64,000 nt of DNA from Candidatus Thiodiazotropha sp. 'RUGA' (GCA_016842065.1 JAEPDS010000001.1:62001-126000); one strand, 5' to 3'. Numbered from the stretch's first letter, positions 27,392 to 36,538 are shown. Made by a program: numbers and translations. The notes: generated by a model from the letters alone, not told the origin.

Positions 27392-27961
27392 ATGAAAAAA
27401 ATCCATAAATCCCTGTTACTCTCTTTTAGCCTGCTGTTCGCCTTCTCAGCAGACCTTCTGGCCGACCCGGTGAAGGTGCTGATGAAGACCTCGATGGGAG
27501 ACATCACACTCTCTCTCGATCAGGAGAAAGCACCCAAAACGGTAGAGAATTTTCTGCAATATGTCCGGGATGGCTTCTATGACGGAACCATTTATCATCG
27601 TGTCATCAAGGACTTCATGATTCAGGGTGGTGGTTTTACAGCCGACATGAAAAAGAAAGCGACCCGTGAGCCGGTTGAAAACGAGGCAAAAAACGGGCTC
27701 AAAAACAAAAAAGGCAGCATCGCCATGGCGCGTACATCGGCACCCCATTCCGCCACCGCCCAGTTCTTCATCAACCACAAGGACAACAGCTTCCTCGACT
27801 ACCCCAGTCGTGACGGCTGGGGATATGCGGTGTTCGGCGAGGTCAGCCAGGGGATGGACGTGGTTAACGCCATTGCGGAACAGCCTACCGGGGTCAGTAA
27901 CGGTATGCGTGACGTTCCCCGCAGCACAATCACCATCGACAAGGTCAGCATTGTCGAATAG
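27392..27961 (+). CDS. ppiA: Periplasmic peptidyl-prolyl cis-trans isomerase (cyclophilin)
   Basis: A 189-residue cyclophilin with a signal peptide ([24 protein letters not shown]). Active-site segments are [39 protein letters not shown] and [10 protein letters not shown], all conserved. It catalyses proline isomerisation during folding of exported proteins. The next gene encodes a very similar cytoplasmic copy without a signal, 65 bases downstream, so the two likely come from a duplication and may share a transcript. Confidence 0.93.
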   Translation: MKKIHKSLLLSFSLLFAFSADLLADPVKVLMKTSMGDITLSLDQEKAPKTVENFLQYVRDGFYDGTIYHRVIKDFMIQGGGFTADMKKKATREPVENEAKNGLKNKKGSIAMARTSAPHSATAQFFINHKDNSFLDYPSRDGWGYAVFGEVSQGMDVVNAIAEQPTGVSNGMRDVPRSTITIDKVSIVE

Positions 27962-28026
27962 GTCGATGCACCGCTATACCAGAGCCTGATATCACGCCAA
28001 AACAAAAGAAACTGATAGGAAAACTG

Positions 28027-28515
28027 ATGATTACAATGACAACCAACCTAGGCCCCATCCAGATCGAACTCGATGAGGAGAAAGCGCCGAAAACCTGTGA
28101 AAATTTCAAACAATATGTACAGGATGGCTTCTTCGACGGCACCATCTTTCATCGGGTCATCGATAACTTCATGATTCAGGGTGGTGGCTTTCTGCCGGGC
28201 ATGGTGCAGAAGGATACCCGGGATCCGATTGAGAACGAGGCGAAGAACGGCCTGTCGAATGAAGTGGGCACCATCGCCATGGCGAGAACCATGGAGCCTC
28301 ATTCGGCAACCGCGCAGTTCTTTATCAACGTGGCAAACAACAAGTTTCTCGACTACCCGGGACAGGATGGCTGGGGCTATTGTGTCTTCGGCAAAGTCGT
28401 GGCCGGCATGGATCTGGTGAATCAGATCAAAGGGATGGACACCACCACCCAATCTGGACACCAGGATGTACCGGTGGATGACATCGTCATCGAAAAGGCC
28501 GAAGTCACCGAGTGA
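28027..28515 (+). CDS. ppiB: Cytoplasmic peptidyl-prolyl cis-trans isomerase (cyclophilin)
   Basis: A 162-residue cyclophilin without a signal peptide, with the same active-site blocks ([46 protein letters not shown]). The stop overlaps the lpxH start as GTGA (28512-28515), the same ppiB-lpxH linkage seen in Escherichia coli and many relatives. Confidence 0.95.
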   Translation: MITMTTNLGPIQIELDEEKAPKTCENFKQYVQDGFFDGTIFHRVIDNFMIQGGGFLPGMVQKDTRDPIENEAKNGLSNEVGTIAMARTMEPHSATAQFFINVANNKFLDYPGQDGWGYCVFGKVVAGMDLVNQIKGMDTTTQSGHQDVPVDDIVIEKAEVTE

Positions 28516-29240
28516 CCCAACAGCTTTTCATCTCGGATCTGCACCTGTCTGCCGAAGGGGCAGACAGGTTGCAGCTGTTTCTGGATTTTCTGAGATTTCG
28601 GGCAACCAAAGCCCAGACACTCTATATTCTTGGTGACCTGTTCGATGCCTGGTTGGGAGACGATGACCGGCAATCGATCGCCGTGGAAGTCAAACAGGCA
28701 CTGCTAGCGCTCAACCAGAGCGGTACCGAACTGAAGGTAATGCACGGCAACCGGGATTTTCTGCTCGGCGAGGATTTCTGCCAAGCCAGCGGCGCGCAAC
28801 TGATCTCCGATCCCAGTCTGATCGACCTTTACGGTACACCCACCCTGCTGATGCATGGGGATCTGTTATGCACCGATGACCAGGAGTATCAGGCGTTTCG
28901 CAAGCAGATCCGCTCGGCTGAATTCGCCAACCATTTTCTCTCACTGAGCATCGACCAGCGTATCGCTGTTGCCCAGGAGTATCGGGCCAAAAGCGGCGAG
29001 GCGAACGCTCAAAAGTCCGACACTATCATGGATGTGAATCAGCAAGCCGTGGAACTCGCTCTGCAACAGCATCAGGCGCAAAGGTTGATTCATGGCCATA
29101 CCCACAGACCGGCAGATCATCGTTTTACCCTCGACAGTCACACCGTCAGCCGTCATGTGCTGGGTGAGTGGCATGGAGATCATGCCGAGATCCTGTGCGC
29201 AACCGAGGATGGGGTCACGCGCGAGACCATCACCCTCTGA
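28512..29240 (+). CDS. lpxH: UDP-2,3-diacylglucosamine pyrophosphohydrolase
   Basis: A 242-residue metallophosphoesterase that makes lipid X in lipid A synthesis at the inner membrane face. The family blocks are present: [32 protein letters not shown] and GHTHRP, giving all the Mn-binding His, Asp and Asn residues. The start is GTG 28512 inside the ppiB stop. The gene is followed by a 40-base relic of a dispersed repeat and the convergent exported-protein gene. Confidence 0.95.
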   Translation: MTQQLFISDLHLSAEGADRLQLFLDFLRFRATKAQTLYILGDLFDAWLGDDDRQSIAVEVKQALLALNQSGTELKVMHGNRDFLLGEDFCQASGAQLISDPSLIDLYGTPTLLMHGDLLCTDDQEYQAFRKQIRSAEFANHFLSLSIDQRIAVAQEYRAKSGEANAQKSDTIMDVNQQAVELALQQHQAQRLIHGHTHRPADHRFTLDSHTVSRHVLGEWHGDHAEILCATEDGVTRETITL

Positions 29241-29268
29241 AATCTATATGCAGATGGATGTGATTGAC

Positions 29269-29311
29269 TAGGGCCTGTTAACACTAATCCAATCGACCCT
29301 AAATACCACTC
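29269..29311. repeat. Partial copy of the dispersed 269-bp repeat end
   Basis: TAGGGCCTGTTAACAC(T)AATCCAATCG is the same as the terminal inverted repeat of the element at 53338-53606, apart from T in place of G at one position. Only one end is present here, between lpxH and the convergent gene, so it is a remnant or a solo end. Confidence 0.75.
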
Positions 29312-30002
29312 ATTGAGGCATCGGCCTCCGGGTAAACGACTCCGGCAGCTCAAACAGATCCGCATCAACCGTTTCCGATTCGCTGTAGTCGGTCAGGGCC
29401 TGTTGATTTCCATTGATATCCCACAACCGCAACGGCAATCCTTTCACCAGCAGCGCATCCGGGGCATAGACCTGGATTGCATCGGCACAATCATCCCGAT
29501 AGGCCATGGGTATCCCCGACATGGTGATTTTATGCTGTTTGGCCAGCAGCCCCAGATACTCCCCCTGAGCTGCCACACTCATTGCCATCATCTCCGGTAA
29601 TACCATCGCCTCCTGACAGGGCTGACCATTGACCAGCAGTGCCCAGTGCTGGACCTTACGCCCCGCGACCAATGGTGCCTCACCCGCATCCTTTGCCTGA
29701 AGCTTTATATCGGGTAACCGGGTATCCGGCTGGTTGACCGCTTTGGGTTTGATCACCAGAACCGTGCGCTCTTCACGATCAACGCTATAGATCACCTGGT
29801 CAGCCCGATCGAACAGAATGAAATCGGCCGTGTCACTCCCCTGGTCAATGCGTACCATTTGCTCTGTCACCAGCATGCGGCTGAGATAGGGGGTCTGGCC
29901 TGCTTCGGTGACCTCATATTGCAGTCTTTGGACCTGCAGCGTCTGCGCCAGCAGAGTCGTGCTCTGCAGCAGACAGATCAGGAGTAATAGCGGTACTCTC
30001 AT
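29310..30002 (-). CDS. Exported protein of unknown function
   Basis: A 230-residue protein with a signal peptide (MRVPLLLLICLLQSTTLLAQ). The mature part is beta-rich and includes phrases such as TEQMVRIDQGSDTADFILFDRADQVIYSVDREERTVLVI, which resembles DUF4412-like periplasmic proteins. I do not recognise a named family. I chose ATG 30002 because it overlaps the upstream stop as ATGA. A start at 30014 would add four residues ahead of the signal peptide. It is last in a three-gene minus-strand operon after the glycerate kinase and the ferritin-like protein. Confidence 0.8.
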   Translation of the reverse strand: MRVPLLLLICLLQSTTLLAQTLQVQRLQYEVTEAGQTPYLSRMLVTEQMVRIDQGSDTADFILFDRADQVIYSVDREERTVLVIKPKAVNQPDTRLPDIKLQAKDAGEAPLVAGRKVQHWALLVNGQPCQEAMVLPEMMAMSVAAQGEYLGLLAKQHKITMSGIPMAYRDDCADAIQVYAPDALLVKGLPLRLWDINGNQQALTDYSESETVDADLFELPESFTRRPMPQ

Positions 30003-30814
30003 ACCCTTTTGCATAGCGCCTCCAATCGTTCCAGCTCGGACTGACTGAATCCCGCCTCACGCCGAGCCTGATGATGCAGGGGACAACGGATCTCACCGTT
30101 GAGAAAATTCTCCAACAGATCGAAATAGGTCTCTTCGGCTGACAAGCCCCGCTGTTCACAGAGATAGTTGAACCAGCGGCTGCCAAACTGTACATGCCCC
30201 ACCTCCTCACGCAGGATCACCTCCAGCGCCGCCACTGTCTGGTCATCCTCGATCTCCCGGAAACGCTCCATGATCCCCGGTGTCACATCCAGCCCCCGGG
30301 CTTCCAGCATGCGCGGTACCAAGGCCATACGCACCAATGGATCATGGGCGGTGCGCTGTGCCATCTCCCATAGACCGTTGTGCGCTGGAAAATCTCCATA
30401 GGCCGCCCCGGCCGCATTCAGGCGTGCCTGCAGCAGCTGGAAATGTTCAACCTCCTCAACCGCCACCTGAATCCAGTCGGTATAGAAATCTGCGGGCATA
30501 CCGGCAAACCGCTGCACCGCATCCCAGGCCAGATTGACCGCATTGAATTCGATGTGGGCAATCGCATGAATCAGTGCCAGACGCCCTGCTTCGCTGCCCA
30601 TCCGGCGCCGGGGCAGTTTACTCGGATGAACCAGAACCGGCTGCTTCGGATGCCCCGCCCGGGTGATCTCCGCCGCATCGGTCCAACCGGTGAGAGCAAG
30701 CTCCCCCCTGGACCAGGCTTCTGCGATCTCTCCGCTCATCGCCATTTTCTCATCCACCGAATCACACAGCAGACAGGCTCTGGCGGCCTGATAGAGGGAG
30801 TTCTCAGGATTCAT
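29999..30814 (-). CDS. DUF455 ferritin-like protein
   Basis: A 271-residue cytoplasmic protein. The helical core has metal-ligand patterns of ferritin-like proteins: HAIAHIEFNAVNLAWDAV (about 84-101), VAVEEVEHFQLLQARL (about 117-132) and ILREEVGHVQFGSRW (about 198-212). These carry the E/EXXH pairs that bind a di-iron centre. This layout fits the DUF455 family, related to the tRNA hydroxylase MiaE, but no substrate is established. It overlaps the glycerate kinase end by 11 bases and the exported-protein start by four, so all three are co-transcribed. What links them is not obvious. Confidence 0.85.
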   Translation of the reverse strand: MNPENSLYQAARACLLCDSVDEKMAMSGEIAEAWSRGELALTGWTDAAEITRAGHPKQPVLVHPSKLPRRRMGSEAGRLALIHAIAHIEFNAVNLAWDAVQRFAGMPADFYTDWIQVAVEEVEHFQLLQARLNAAGAAYGDFPAHNGLWEMAQRTAHDPLVRMALVPRMLEARGLDVTPGIMERFREIEDDQTVAALEVILREEVGHVQFGSRWFNYLCEQRGLSAEETYFDLLENFLNGEIRCPLHHQARREAGFSQSELERLEALCKRV

Positions 30815-32060
30815 ATTTCAAGCCAACCACCAGATCCATCACATTGGTGCCGGTGGGGCCGGTAGTGATCAGGTCACCACTCGCCTCCAGCAAAGTCCCC
30901 GCGTCCGCAGCGCTGAGGGATTGCCTGGCACTCAACCCCAATCCCTCGACCCGCTTCAGGGTAGCGCCATCCACCAGTGCACCGGCATCATCCGTCGGTC
31001 CATCGGTGCCATCCGTGCCGGCCGAGAGCAGCAGACAGCCCTCCACTCCCGATAACACTTCTGCGGCGGCCAACGCCAGATGCTGATTACGGCCACCTCT
31101 TCCCGGCTGAGGAGGCAGATTGACCCGGGTCTCACCACCCCAGATGGTAATGCCCGGAGGACCTTTTATCACCTGATCTGCCAGTTCACGCCCGCTATCT
31201 GCCGCCTCTCCATCAAGAAACTCAGCGCTCACGCTGACTGAAAATCCCAAAGCTTCAGCTTCCTCGGCTGCGGCGGATTTAGCCGCGTCGAGATTGGCCA
31301 CGATCTGCAGCGGCGGTGCCTCATCCTGGGAAGCCCTGATACCCCGCTGTTGTGCCCCGATCGCCAGCTTTTCACTCAGCCAGTCAGGCAACGTCAGTGA
31401 CTCAAGTCGTTGTTGAAGTTGCGGTTCCGGGGTGAGCAGACCGGAGCCGATCGCCGCAGGGATATCACCGGGCACATCCGAGATCGCCAACAGGGTGGTC
31501 GACCTGCCATGCAGCCAGTTCAACAACCCGCCCCCTTTGATTCGGGAGAGCCCCTTGCGAACCCAGTTCATTGAGACGATATCCAGACCACTGCCCAACA
31601 GCCACTCATTGGTCCTCACCAGAAACGCCAGATCCACCCCCTCGACCGGCACTTCGACCAGACTCGAGGCACCCCCTGAGATCAGTACCAGCAGAGGGGT
31701 TGATATGGGCTCATCAAGAAACGCCAGCAAAGCATCCCCGGCTTCGAAACTGGCCGCGTCCGGTACCGGGTGGGCCGATTCCAGTGCGCGCCAGCCCTGC
31801 TGCCGGCAATAGCGTTGATCCAGGTGAGCATATTTGGAGATCACCAGGCCCTGCTGAATGGCATCACCCAGCTGCTCCCGGGCCCCCATCGCCATCGACT
31901 GGGCCGCCTTGCCAATGGCCACCATTCTCACCGGTGTTGTGACGGGATGCTGCTGTAACCAGTCGGCAACGGCGCCCCGTCCTTCCACCCGGCTCAATCC
32001 CTTCTGATAGATTCTCAACAGTGCCTCTCTGGCATCCGTTGGTGTTGTGTGTTGCAACAT
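30804..32060 (-). CDS. Glycerate 2-kinase, type II (MOFRL family)
   Basis: A 418-residue cytoplasmic kinase that phosphorylates D-glycerate at O2 in glycerate or serine-cycle metabolism. Recognised segments are RMVAIGKAAQSMAMGA near the N-terminus, LVLISGGASSLVEVP (about 121-135), MNWVRKGLSRIKGGGL (about 160-175) and, in the C-terminal MOFRL part, WGGETRVNLPPQPGRGGRNQHLALAAA and AGTDGTDGPTDDAGALVD. Length is normal for the family. It is first in the operon with the DUF455 and exported proteins and divergent from the MotA-like gene. Confidence 0.93.
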   Translation of the reverse strand: MLQHTTPTDAREALLRIYQKGLSRVEGRGAVADWLQQHPVTTPVRMVAIGKAAQSMAMGAREQLGDAIQQGLVISKYAHLDQRYCRQQGWRALESAHPVPDAASFEAGDALLAFLDEPISTPLLVLISGGASSLVEVPVEGVDLAFLVRTNEWLLGSGLDIVSMNWVRKGLSRIKGGGLLNWLHGRSTTLLAISDVPGDIPAAIGSGLLTPEPQLQQRLESLTLPDWLSEKLAIGAQQRGIRASQDEAPPLQIVANLDAAKSAAAEEAEALGFSVSVSAEFLDGEAADSGRELADQVIKGPPGITIWGGETRVNLPPQPGRGGRNQHLALAAAEVLSGVEGCLLLSAGTDGTDGPTDDAGALVDGATLKRVEGLGLSARQSLSAADAGTLLEASGDLITTGPTGTNVMDLVVGLKYES

Positions 32061-32133
32061 TCAAGCTACCCTGTTTCAGCCGGTCCAGGCTTTATCTCTG
32101 ACCCTGACGGCTATTACATAAATTTGCAGAGCA

Positions 32134-33144
32134 ATGTATCAGGATTTATTCCATGAAACACGGCTACTGAGTTACACTGTAGGATCTATTCAGTATCACG
32201 CCGGGAGTATTGCTTTGGGAAGCATACAGCTACGCCGAAACTTCAGCCGTAACATCCTGATCAGGATGATTCTACTGTTCGCCGTGATCGCGGCATTGAT
32301 GGTCTGGAAATTCGAGTTCATCAACGATGTCTATTTCCGCGACCAGCTCACCAGTACAGGGCTGATCATCAATGGCACCATCGTCGGCCTGTTCACCATC
32401 GGCATCCTGCGCATGATCACGATTTTTCTCCACTACGCCTCGGAAGAGAATGCGTTGCTGCGGTTTTTACGCAATCTGCGCGAGGGCGAGAGCGATCCGC
32501 TGAAGCGGATCCACAAACGGGCCATCATCGCCAACCGTTTCCGCACCATGCAGGGGTTGCACAAAGCGAACTGCCCGATCAATCACGGCTCCCTCGCCTC
32601 AACCCTGGTGGCCAGTGAAAGCACCCGTAACAGTCTGCCCAAATTCATCAACAACATCCTCATCCTGACCGGCGTTTTCGGCACCATCGTCTCCCTCTCG
32701 ATCGCTTTGATCGGCGCCTCGGACCTGCTCGAAACCTCGATCAACGTGGGCGGCATGGGGATGGTGGTGCATGGCATGTCCACCGCCCTCTCGACCACCA
32801 TTACCGCGATTGTCTGCTTCATCTTTTTCGGTTATTTCCACCTCAAGCTGAGCGATGTACAGACCAATCTGATCAGTGGTATCGAACAGGTCACGGTAAA
32901 CGAGTTGATCCCCAGGTTTCAGGTTCAGACCGACAGTGCCCTGTATGAGTTCACCGGTCTGGTCCGCTCACTGCAGAAACTGGTAGGCCAGATGAGTAAC
33001 TCCCAGGAGGCGTTCGAGAACATCGAAAAGCGCCTGCTCGACTCCCTGGAGAACGTGGAGGAGAAGAACGAAGCGCTGCACAATGATCTGTCAGAGATCA
33101 AGCATGTACTAAAACAAGGCTTCCGCCTGCACGAGGATGATTAA
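32134..33144 (+). CDS. MotA/TolQ/ExbB-type proton-channel membrane protein
   Basis: A 336-residue membrane protein with hydrophobic segments at about 43-63, 78-98, 175-200 and 215-245. The last pair, TGVFGTIVSLSIALIGASDLL and GMVVHGMSTALSTTITAIVCFIFFGYF, match the MotA/TolQ channel domain. The C-terminus is a helical tail that may form a coiled coil. ATG 32134 is the longest start; TTG 32215, with GGGAG seven bases before it, would remove 27 residues and may be the real one. Such proteins form a pentameric ring around two plug proteins and use the proton gradient to rotate. The next gene encodes a plug-like protein. Neither adjoining gene set is flagellar or TolAB. Confidence 0.8.
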   Translation: MYQDLFHETRLLSYTVGSIQYHAGSIALGSIQLRRNFSRNILIRMILLFAVIAALMVWKFEFINDVYFRDQLTSTGLIINGTIVGLFTIGILRMITIFLHYASEENALLRFLRNLREGESDPLKRIHKRAIIANRFRTMQGLHKANCPINHGSLASTLVASESTRNSLPKFINNILILTGVFGTIVSLSIALIGASDLLETSINVGGMGMVVHGMSTALSTTITAIVCFIFFGYFHLKLSDVQTNLISGIEQVTVNELIPRFQVQTDSALYEFTGLVRSLQKLVGQMSNSQEAFENIEKRLLDSLENVEEKNEALHNDLSEIKHVLKQGFRLHEDD

Positions 33145-33247
33145 ACCTAGATTCCGCAGTTGACCGCTGATATCTATCGTAAGGTAATGATATGTCCCAC
33201 CAAGTATTGAATTTAATACTCTCCCATTGGATGAACTCAACAACGCT

Positions 33248-33365
33248 ACATGGAATTGTGAAAAATCTCAGCGCACCCTGCTGCGTTGTCGCTCTTGTTA
33301 AGGGAAGGACCATTAACGGCGAACGACGCCTTGCCGGATACGCTGAGATTTCCCACAAATCCATG
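33248..33365. repeat. Short inverted-repeat (MITE-like) element inside the motor operon
   Basis: Arms at 33248-33273 (starting ACATGGA and ending CTCAGCG) and 33341-33365 match in reverse complement at 23 of 26 positions, with a 67-base GC-rich centre. It fills the gap between the MotA-like stop (33144) and the MotB-like start (33394). No target-site duplication is clear to me, so it may be old. Confidence 0.65.
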
Positions 33366-33393
33366 TTCAACTACGGATTCTAGGTTAATTCGT

Positions 33394-34395
33394 ATGGACG
33401 ATAGCTTTATCGATCTGCGGCTCAACAGCCAGGGTACCCAGGGGGACGACAGCTTCTGGCCCTCGTTCACCGACATCATGACCGTGATCGTGATGATCTT
33501 CATGCTGGCAATGGTGATTCTGCTCCTGCGCAACATGGAATTACTCTCCCAACTCCGTGCCACCATGGAAGCGGAGCAGCAGGCGATGGAACTGGTCAGA
33601 AGCACCGGCGAGGAGAATGAGACCCTGGAGGAGCGGCTGATCGCGCGGGAACATGAGCTGACCATGTTGCGCATGCAAATGATGCAGCTGCAGGAGCGAT
33701 CCGAAGAACAGGAGGCAGCGATCTCCAGTCAGCGATTCCAGATCAGTCAGCTGAATCGGGAACGGGATGAGCTCAACAACCGGGTCAACACCCTGACCAA
33801 CGAGCGTACCCTGCTCAACACCCAGATCACTCGACTCAGCCAGGAGAGTGAAAGACTGCGCAATCAGGTCAGCGAAGCGAATATCAATATCCAGACCCTG
33901 ACCGCCGATCTGGACCAGGCAAACAGTCGTCAGGCCGAAACCCTGCAGGATCTGGAGCAGCTGCGCATCACCCTATCGAGTAAGGACGAAGAGCTGTTGA
34001 AGGCTTTGGCCCTCAACCAGGAACGGGACGAACAGCTGAGCGACCTGAAAGAGGACTATTCCGATCTCAAGATCCAGTACAACAAACTGCTACGTCCGGC
34101 ACGCACCGCGAAGGGTAAAACCCTGGTTGAAGTGCGTTACACAAAAAAGGGCAAGCAGACCCGAATCGAGTATAAGGGGCCTCAGGACAGCCGCTTCAAA
34201 TCCATTTCACGCAGTAAACTGGAACAGAACCTCGCCGTCCTGAAAAAACAGCACAATAACCTCTATGTGAAGGTCATCATCCCGAAAAACAGTGGTCTCT
34301 CCTACAATGAAGCGTGGAGCTTCACCAACCACATGCATCGGAAATATGACTACTATTATCAGGAAGAGGCAAAAAAAGAGCGCATCATTGAATAA
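33394..34395 (+). CDS. MotB-like single-span protein with long coiled coil
   Basis: A 333-residue protein. DDSFWPSFTDIMTVIVMIFMLAMVILLLRN (about 18-48) is a MotB/ExbD-type single membrane span; the Asp in SFTDIM is placed where the proton-carrying Asp of MotB/TolR lies. From about 50 to 255 the sequence is an almost continuous heptad coiled coil. The last 80 residues (AKGKTLVEVRYTKKGKQTRIEYKG...) form a small basic domain I do not recognise. There is no OmpA/peptidoglycan-binding domain, which is unusual for a MotB homologue. I chose ATG 33394; the upstream in-frame codons lie in the inverted-repeat element. It is expected to work with the MotA-like protein encoded upstream. Confidence 0.78.
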   Translation: MDDSFIDLRLNSQGTQGDDSFWPSFTDIMTVIVMIFMLAMVILLLRNMELLSQLRATMEAEQQAMELVRSTGEENETLEERLIAREHELTMLRMQMMQLQERSEEQEAAISSQRFQISQLNRERDELNNRVNTLTNERTLLNTQITRLSQESERLRNQVSEANINIQTLTADLDQANSRQAETLQDLEQLRITLSSKDEELLKALALNQERDEQLSDLKEDYSDLKIQYNKLLRPARTAKGKTLVEVRYTKKGKQTRIEYKGPQDSRFKSISRSKLEQNLAVLKKQHNNLYVKVIIPKNSGLSYNEAWSFTNHMHRKYDYYYQEEAKKERIIE

Positions 34396-34487
34396 TCCCC
34401 GCTGCGCGGGATAAAACCGGTTTCAGGGAATTTACCGAAGACCTGACAGTCCAACAGTTGGAAATTGCATCGGAAGCCTCGGGAAAC

Positions 34488-35027
34488 ATGAACAGACAGA
34501 GCAGACGTATCCTTCTCATTATTGTCGGCAGCCTGATCATCAGCAGCTGTGCATCAAAGATACCACTGGCCATCCGCACACCCGTTGACGGCGACATCCG
34601 GGTCGATGAAGTGCAGCAGGATGCAGAGCCGTTTATCGGTAGCCGTGTACGCTGGGGCGGTGAGATCATCTCGGTGGAAAATCTGGCCGATGAGACGCAT
34701 ATCGAGATTCTCTCCCAGCGCCTGAGCAAATCGGGCAAGCCATTGGACAGTAAAAAGAGCGACGGCCGTTTCATCGCCCGCATGGATGGCTTTATGGAGC
34801 CTGAGGATTTTCCCAAAGAGCGTCTGATTACCGTGGTCGGGCGACTTGAAGAGGTGGTCGAAAAGCCTGTCGGTGAATACCCCTACAGCTACCCCCAGGT
34901 GAAGGTCCGGAGCTACCATCTGTGGCCCAAACAGATCGACCCGGCCTATCAACACCGATACTTCTACGACCCATTCTACGACCCCTTCTACTACCCCTAT
35001 TGGCGAAGACATCCAATCTACTGGTAG
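34488..35027 (+). CDS. Slp-family outer-membrane lipoprotein (first copy)
   Basis: A 179-residue lipoprotein: signal LLIIVGSLIISSC with the lipid-carrying Cys at about 21, then the Slp-type pattern RVRWGGEIISVENLADETHIEILSQRLSKSGKP, GRFIARMDGFMEPEDF and ERLITVVGRLEE. It ends in a Tyr/Pro-rich tail (FYDPFYDPFYYPYWRRHP). ATG 34488 starts the signal; an earlier in-frame ATG at 34458 has no signal role. Slp proteins are starvation- and stress-linked outer-membrane lipoproteins of uncertain function. A second copy follows nine bases after the stop. Confidence 0.88.
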   Translation: MNRQSRRILLIIVGSLIISSCASKIPLAIRTPVDGDIRVDEVQQDAEPFIGSRVRWGGEIISVENLADETHIEILSQRLSKSGKPLDSKKSDGRFIARMDGFMEPEDFPKERLITVVGRLEEVVEKPVGEYPYSYPQVKVRSYHLWPKQIDPAYQHRYFYDPFYDPFYYPYWRRHPIYW

Positions 35028-35035
35028 CCTGAGTC

Positions 35036-35575
35036 ATGCTTGAATCCCTGAGAGAGAATTTCCTGGTGGTCGGCTTGATAAGCTTGTTGCTGAACCTCAT
35101 CGGCTGCAGCAGCAATCCGGTGATCACCCCGGCAGACCGCAGCCTCTCCCCAAAACAGGCCGCCACAGCCTCAACACTACCCGAGCGAAATCTACAGTGG
35201 GGCGGTATTGTGATTGCGGTCAGCAACCTCGCTGAATCGAGCGAAGTGGAGATCCTCGCCTATCCACTGGATGAGCAGGGTCGACCGATGCGACAATCGA
35301 CCTCCATCGGACGCTTTATCGCCAGCCAGCCGGGCTATCTGGAAGCCGGGGATTACCCATCGGGACGACTGGTCACCGCGACCGGCCCGATAGCCGAGAT
35401 TCGTGCGGGTCAGGTCGGTGAAGCGGCGTATGATTTTCCAGTGATGCTGTGTGAGCAACTCGCCCTCTGGCCGGAACAGAGGGAGTCCCGCAGCAAGCCC
35501 CGCATCCGTTTCGGCTTCGGCGCCAGCAGTGGCGGCAGCAGCTACGGTGGAATTGGCATCGGCTTTGGTTTTTAG
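35036..35575 (+). CDS. Slp-family outer-membrane lipoprotein (second copy)
   Basis: A 179-residue lipoprotein with signal NFLVVGLISLLLNLIGC (lipid Cys about 24) and the same Slp core: LQWGGIVIAVSNLAESSEVEILAYPLDEQGRP, GRFIASQPGYLEAGDY and GRLVTATGPIAE. It ends in a glycine/serine-rich tail (FGFGASSGGSSYGGIGIGFGF). The core is parallel to the preceding gene but the tails differ, so this is an old tandem duplication. The genes form one operon. Confidence 0.88.
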   Translation: MLESLRENFLVVGLISLLLNLIGCSSNPVITPADRSLSPKQAATASTLPERNLQWGGIVIAVSNLAESSEVEILAYPLDEQGRPMRQSTSIGRFIASQPGYLEAGDYPSGRLVTATGPIAEIRAGQVGEAAYDFPVMLCEQLALWPEQRESRSKPRIRFGFGASSGGSSYGGIGIGFGF

Positions 35576-35787
35576 TCCGCAAATGAACGCGAATGAAGTG
35601 TTACAAGAGCAGGCGCATCAGTTTGCAACATATCAAACCATGGCCTGATATGGATGACCTTACTTAAGTACTATCTGGTGGGGCATGGCCCCACCAGGAT
35701 CCATAACGCAATGAGGGTCTTGGCTCTGGATCAAGAATACAATTTGCGACTCTTATTTGCGTTCATCAGCGTTCATTCGCGGACTTA
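35575..35787. repeat. Slp2 / tsaB convergent spacer with inverted repeats and hairpin
   Basis: The word GTCCGC(A/G)AATGAACGC occurs just after the lipoprotein stop (from about 35575) and in reverse orientation at about 35766-35784, next to the tsaB stop. Between them CTGGTGGGGC and GCCCCACCAG (35675-35697) form a perfect ten-base hairpin with a three-base loop, a likely transcription or mRNA 3' end for either gene. No gene is seen. Confidence 0.6.
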
Positions 35788-36465
35788 ACGCTTCTTATGC
35801 GCCACTTCGTTACGCAGATAGACCGGCAGCGCCCTTTCGGCAGGCACCGCCAGACCGGCTTCGAAATCAGCCGCTGCCAGGGTGGCCACATCCCGGGCAC
35901 TGCAGTAGAGATCCGCCTTGTAACCGAGCAGTGATTCTCCAAGCCGCTCGCCCAACTCGGGACCATACACACCCCAGCCTGAACCGACTCCATACCACTC
36001 CTCGTCCAGAGGCAGATGAACCTGTTGCGCATTCGCCACCTGTTCGTCCATAACCAGTCGAACAATCTCGTTACTGTCGATACGATAACCCGCCCAGTAG
36101 AGCTCCCCCATTCGGGCATCAAAGGCTGTCAGCAGATTCGGCTCGCCCTTTTCCCGATAGGCCCGCTGGGCCAGCGCCGCCAGCGTGGAGACAGGAACCA
36201 CCGGCAGATCAGCCGCGAATGCCGCCCCCTGGATCACCCCGGTGGCAATTCGCACTCCGGTGAACGAGCCTGGGCCACGACCGAACGCCATCGCATCGAG
36301 CTGATTGGCGGACAGTTCCGCCTCGGCCAGTAACCCATCCATCATGCCGAGGATCAGCTCACTGTGGCCTCTTGGTTTGATCTCATATCGCAGCTCGATC
36401 TGGTCATCGATAAGGAGGGCGGCAGAGCAGGCCTCTGTCGCGGTTTCAATGGCAAGTAGTTTCAT
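35785..36465 (-). CDS. tsaB: tRNA threonylcarbamoyladenosine biosynthesis protein TsaB
   Basis: A 226-residue protein of the ASKHA fold that partners TsaD in making the t6A modification of tRNAs reading ANN codons. Family blocks: LLAIETATEACSAALLID at the N-terminus, GHSELILGMMDGLLAEA, and AFGRGPGSFTGVRIATGVIQGAAFA (about 60-84). Length is normal. It is single and read toward the lipoprotein genes. Confidence 0.95.
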   Translation of the reverse strand: MKLLAIETATEACSAALLIDDQIELRYEIKPRGHSELILGMMDGLLAEAELSANQLDAMAFGRGPGSFTGVRIATGVIQGAAFAADLPVVPVSTLAALAQRAYREKGEPNLLTAFDARMGELYWAGYRIDSNEIVRLVMDEQVANAQQVHLPLDEEWYGVGSGWGVYGPELGERLGESLLGYKADLYCSARDVATLAAADFEAGLAVPAERALPVYLRNEVAHKKR

Positions 36466-36504
36466 AAAGCAGGAAAAGCTGAAATTGCGGTAAGCTGCCT
36501 ACAA

Positions 36505-36537
36505 TAATCCAATTGGCTCACGCTTAACAGGCCCAGG
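36505..36537. repeat. Degenerate end of the dispersed repeat
   Basis: TAATCCAATTGG followed by TTAACAGGCCC reads as a reverse-oriented, gapped version of the end of the element at 53338-53606. It is at the end of the RND pump gene, between it and tsaB. Confidence 0.5.
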
Positions 36538-36538
36538 A

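Noticed and set aside
32134-34395. Zorya anti-phage system (ZorA/ZorB) for the MotA/MotB-like pair
   Set aside because: ZorA has a much longer tail and ZorB carries a peptidoglycan-binding domain. There is no ZorC, ZorD or ZorE next to the pair.
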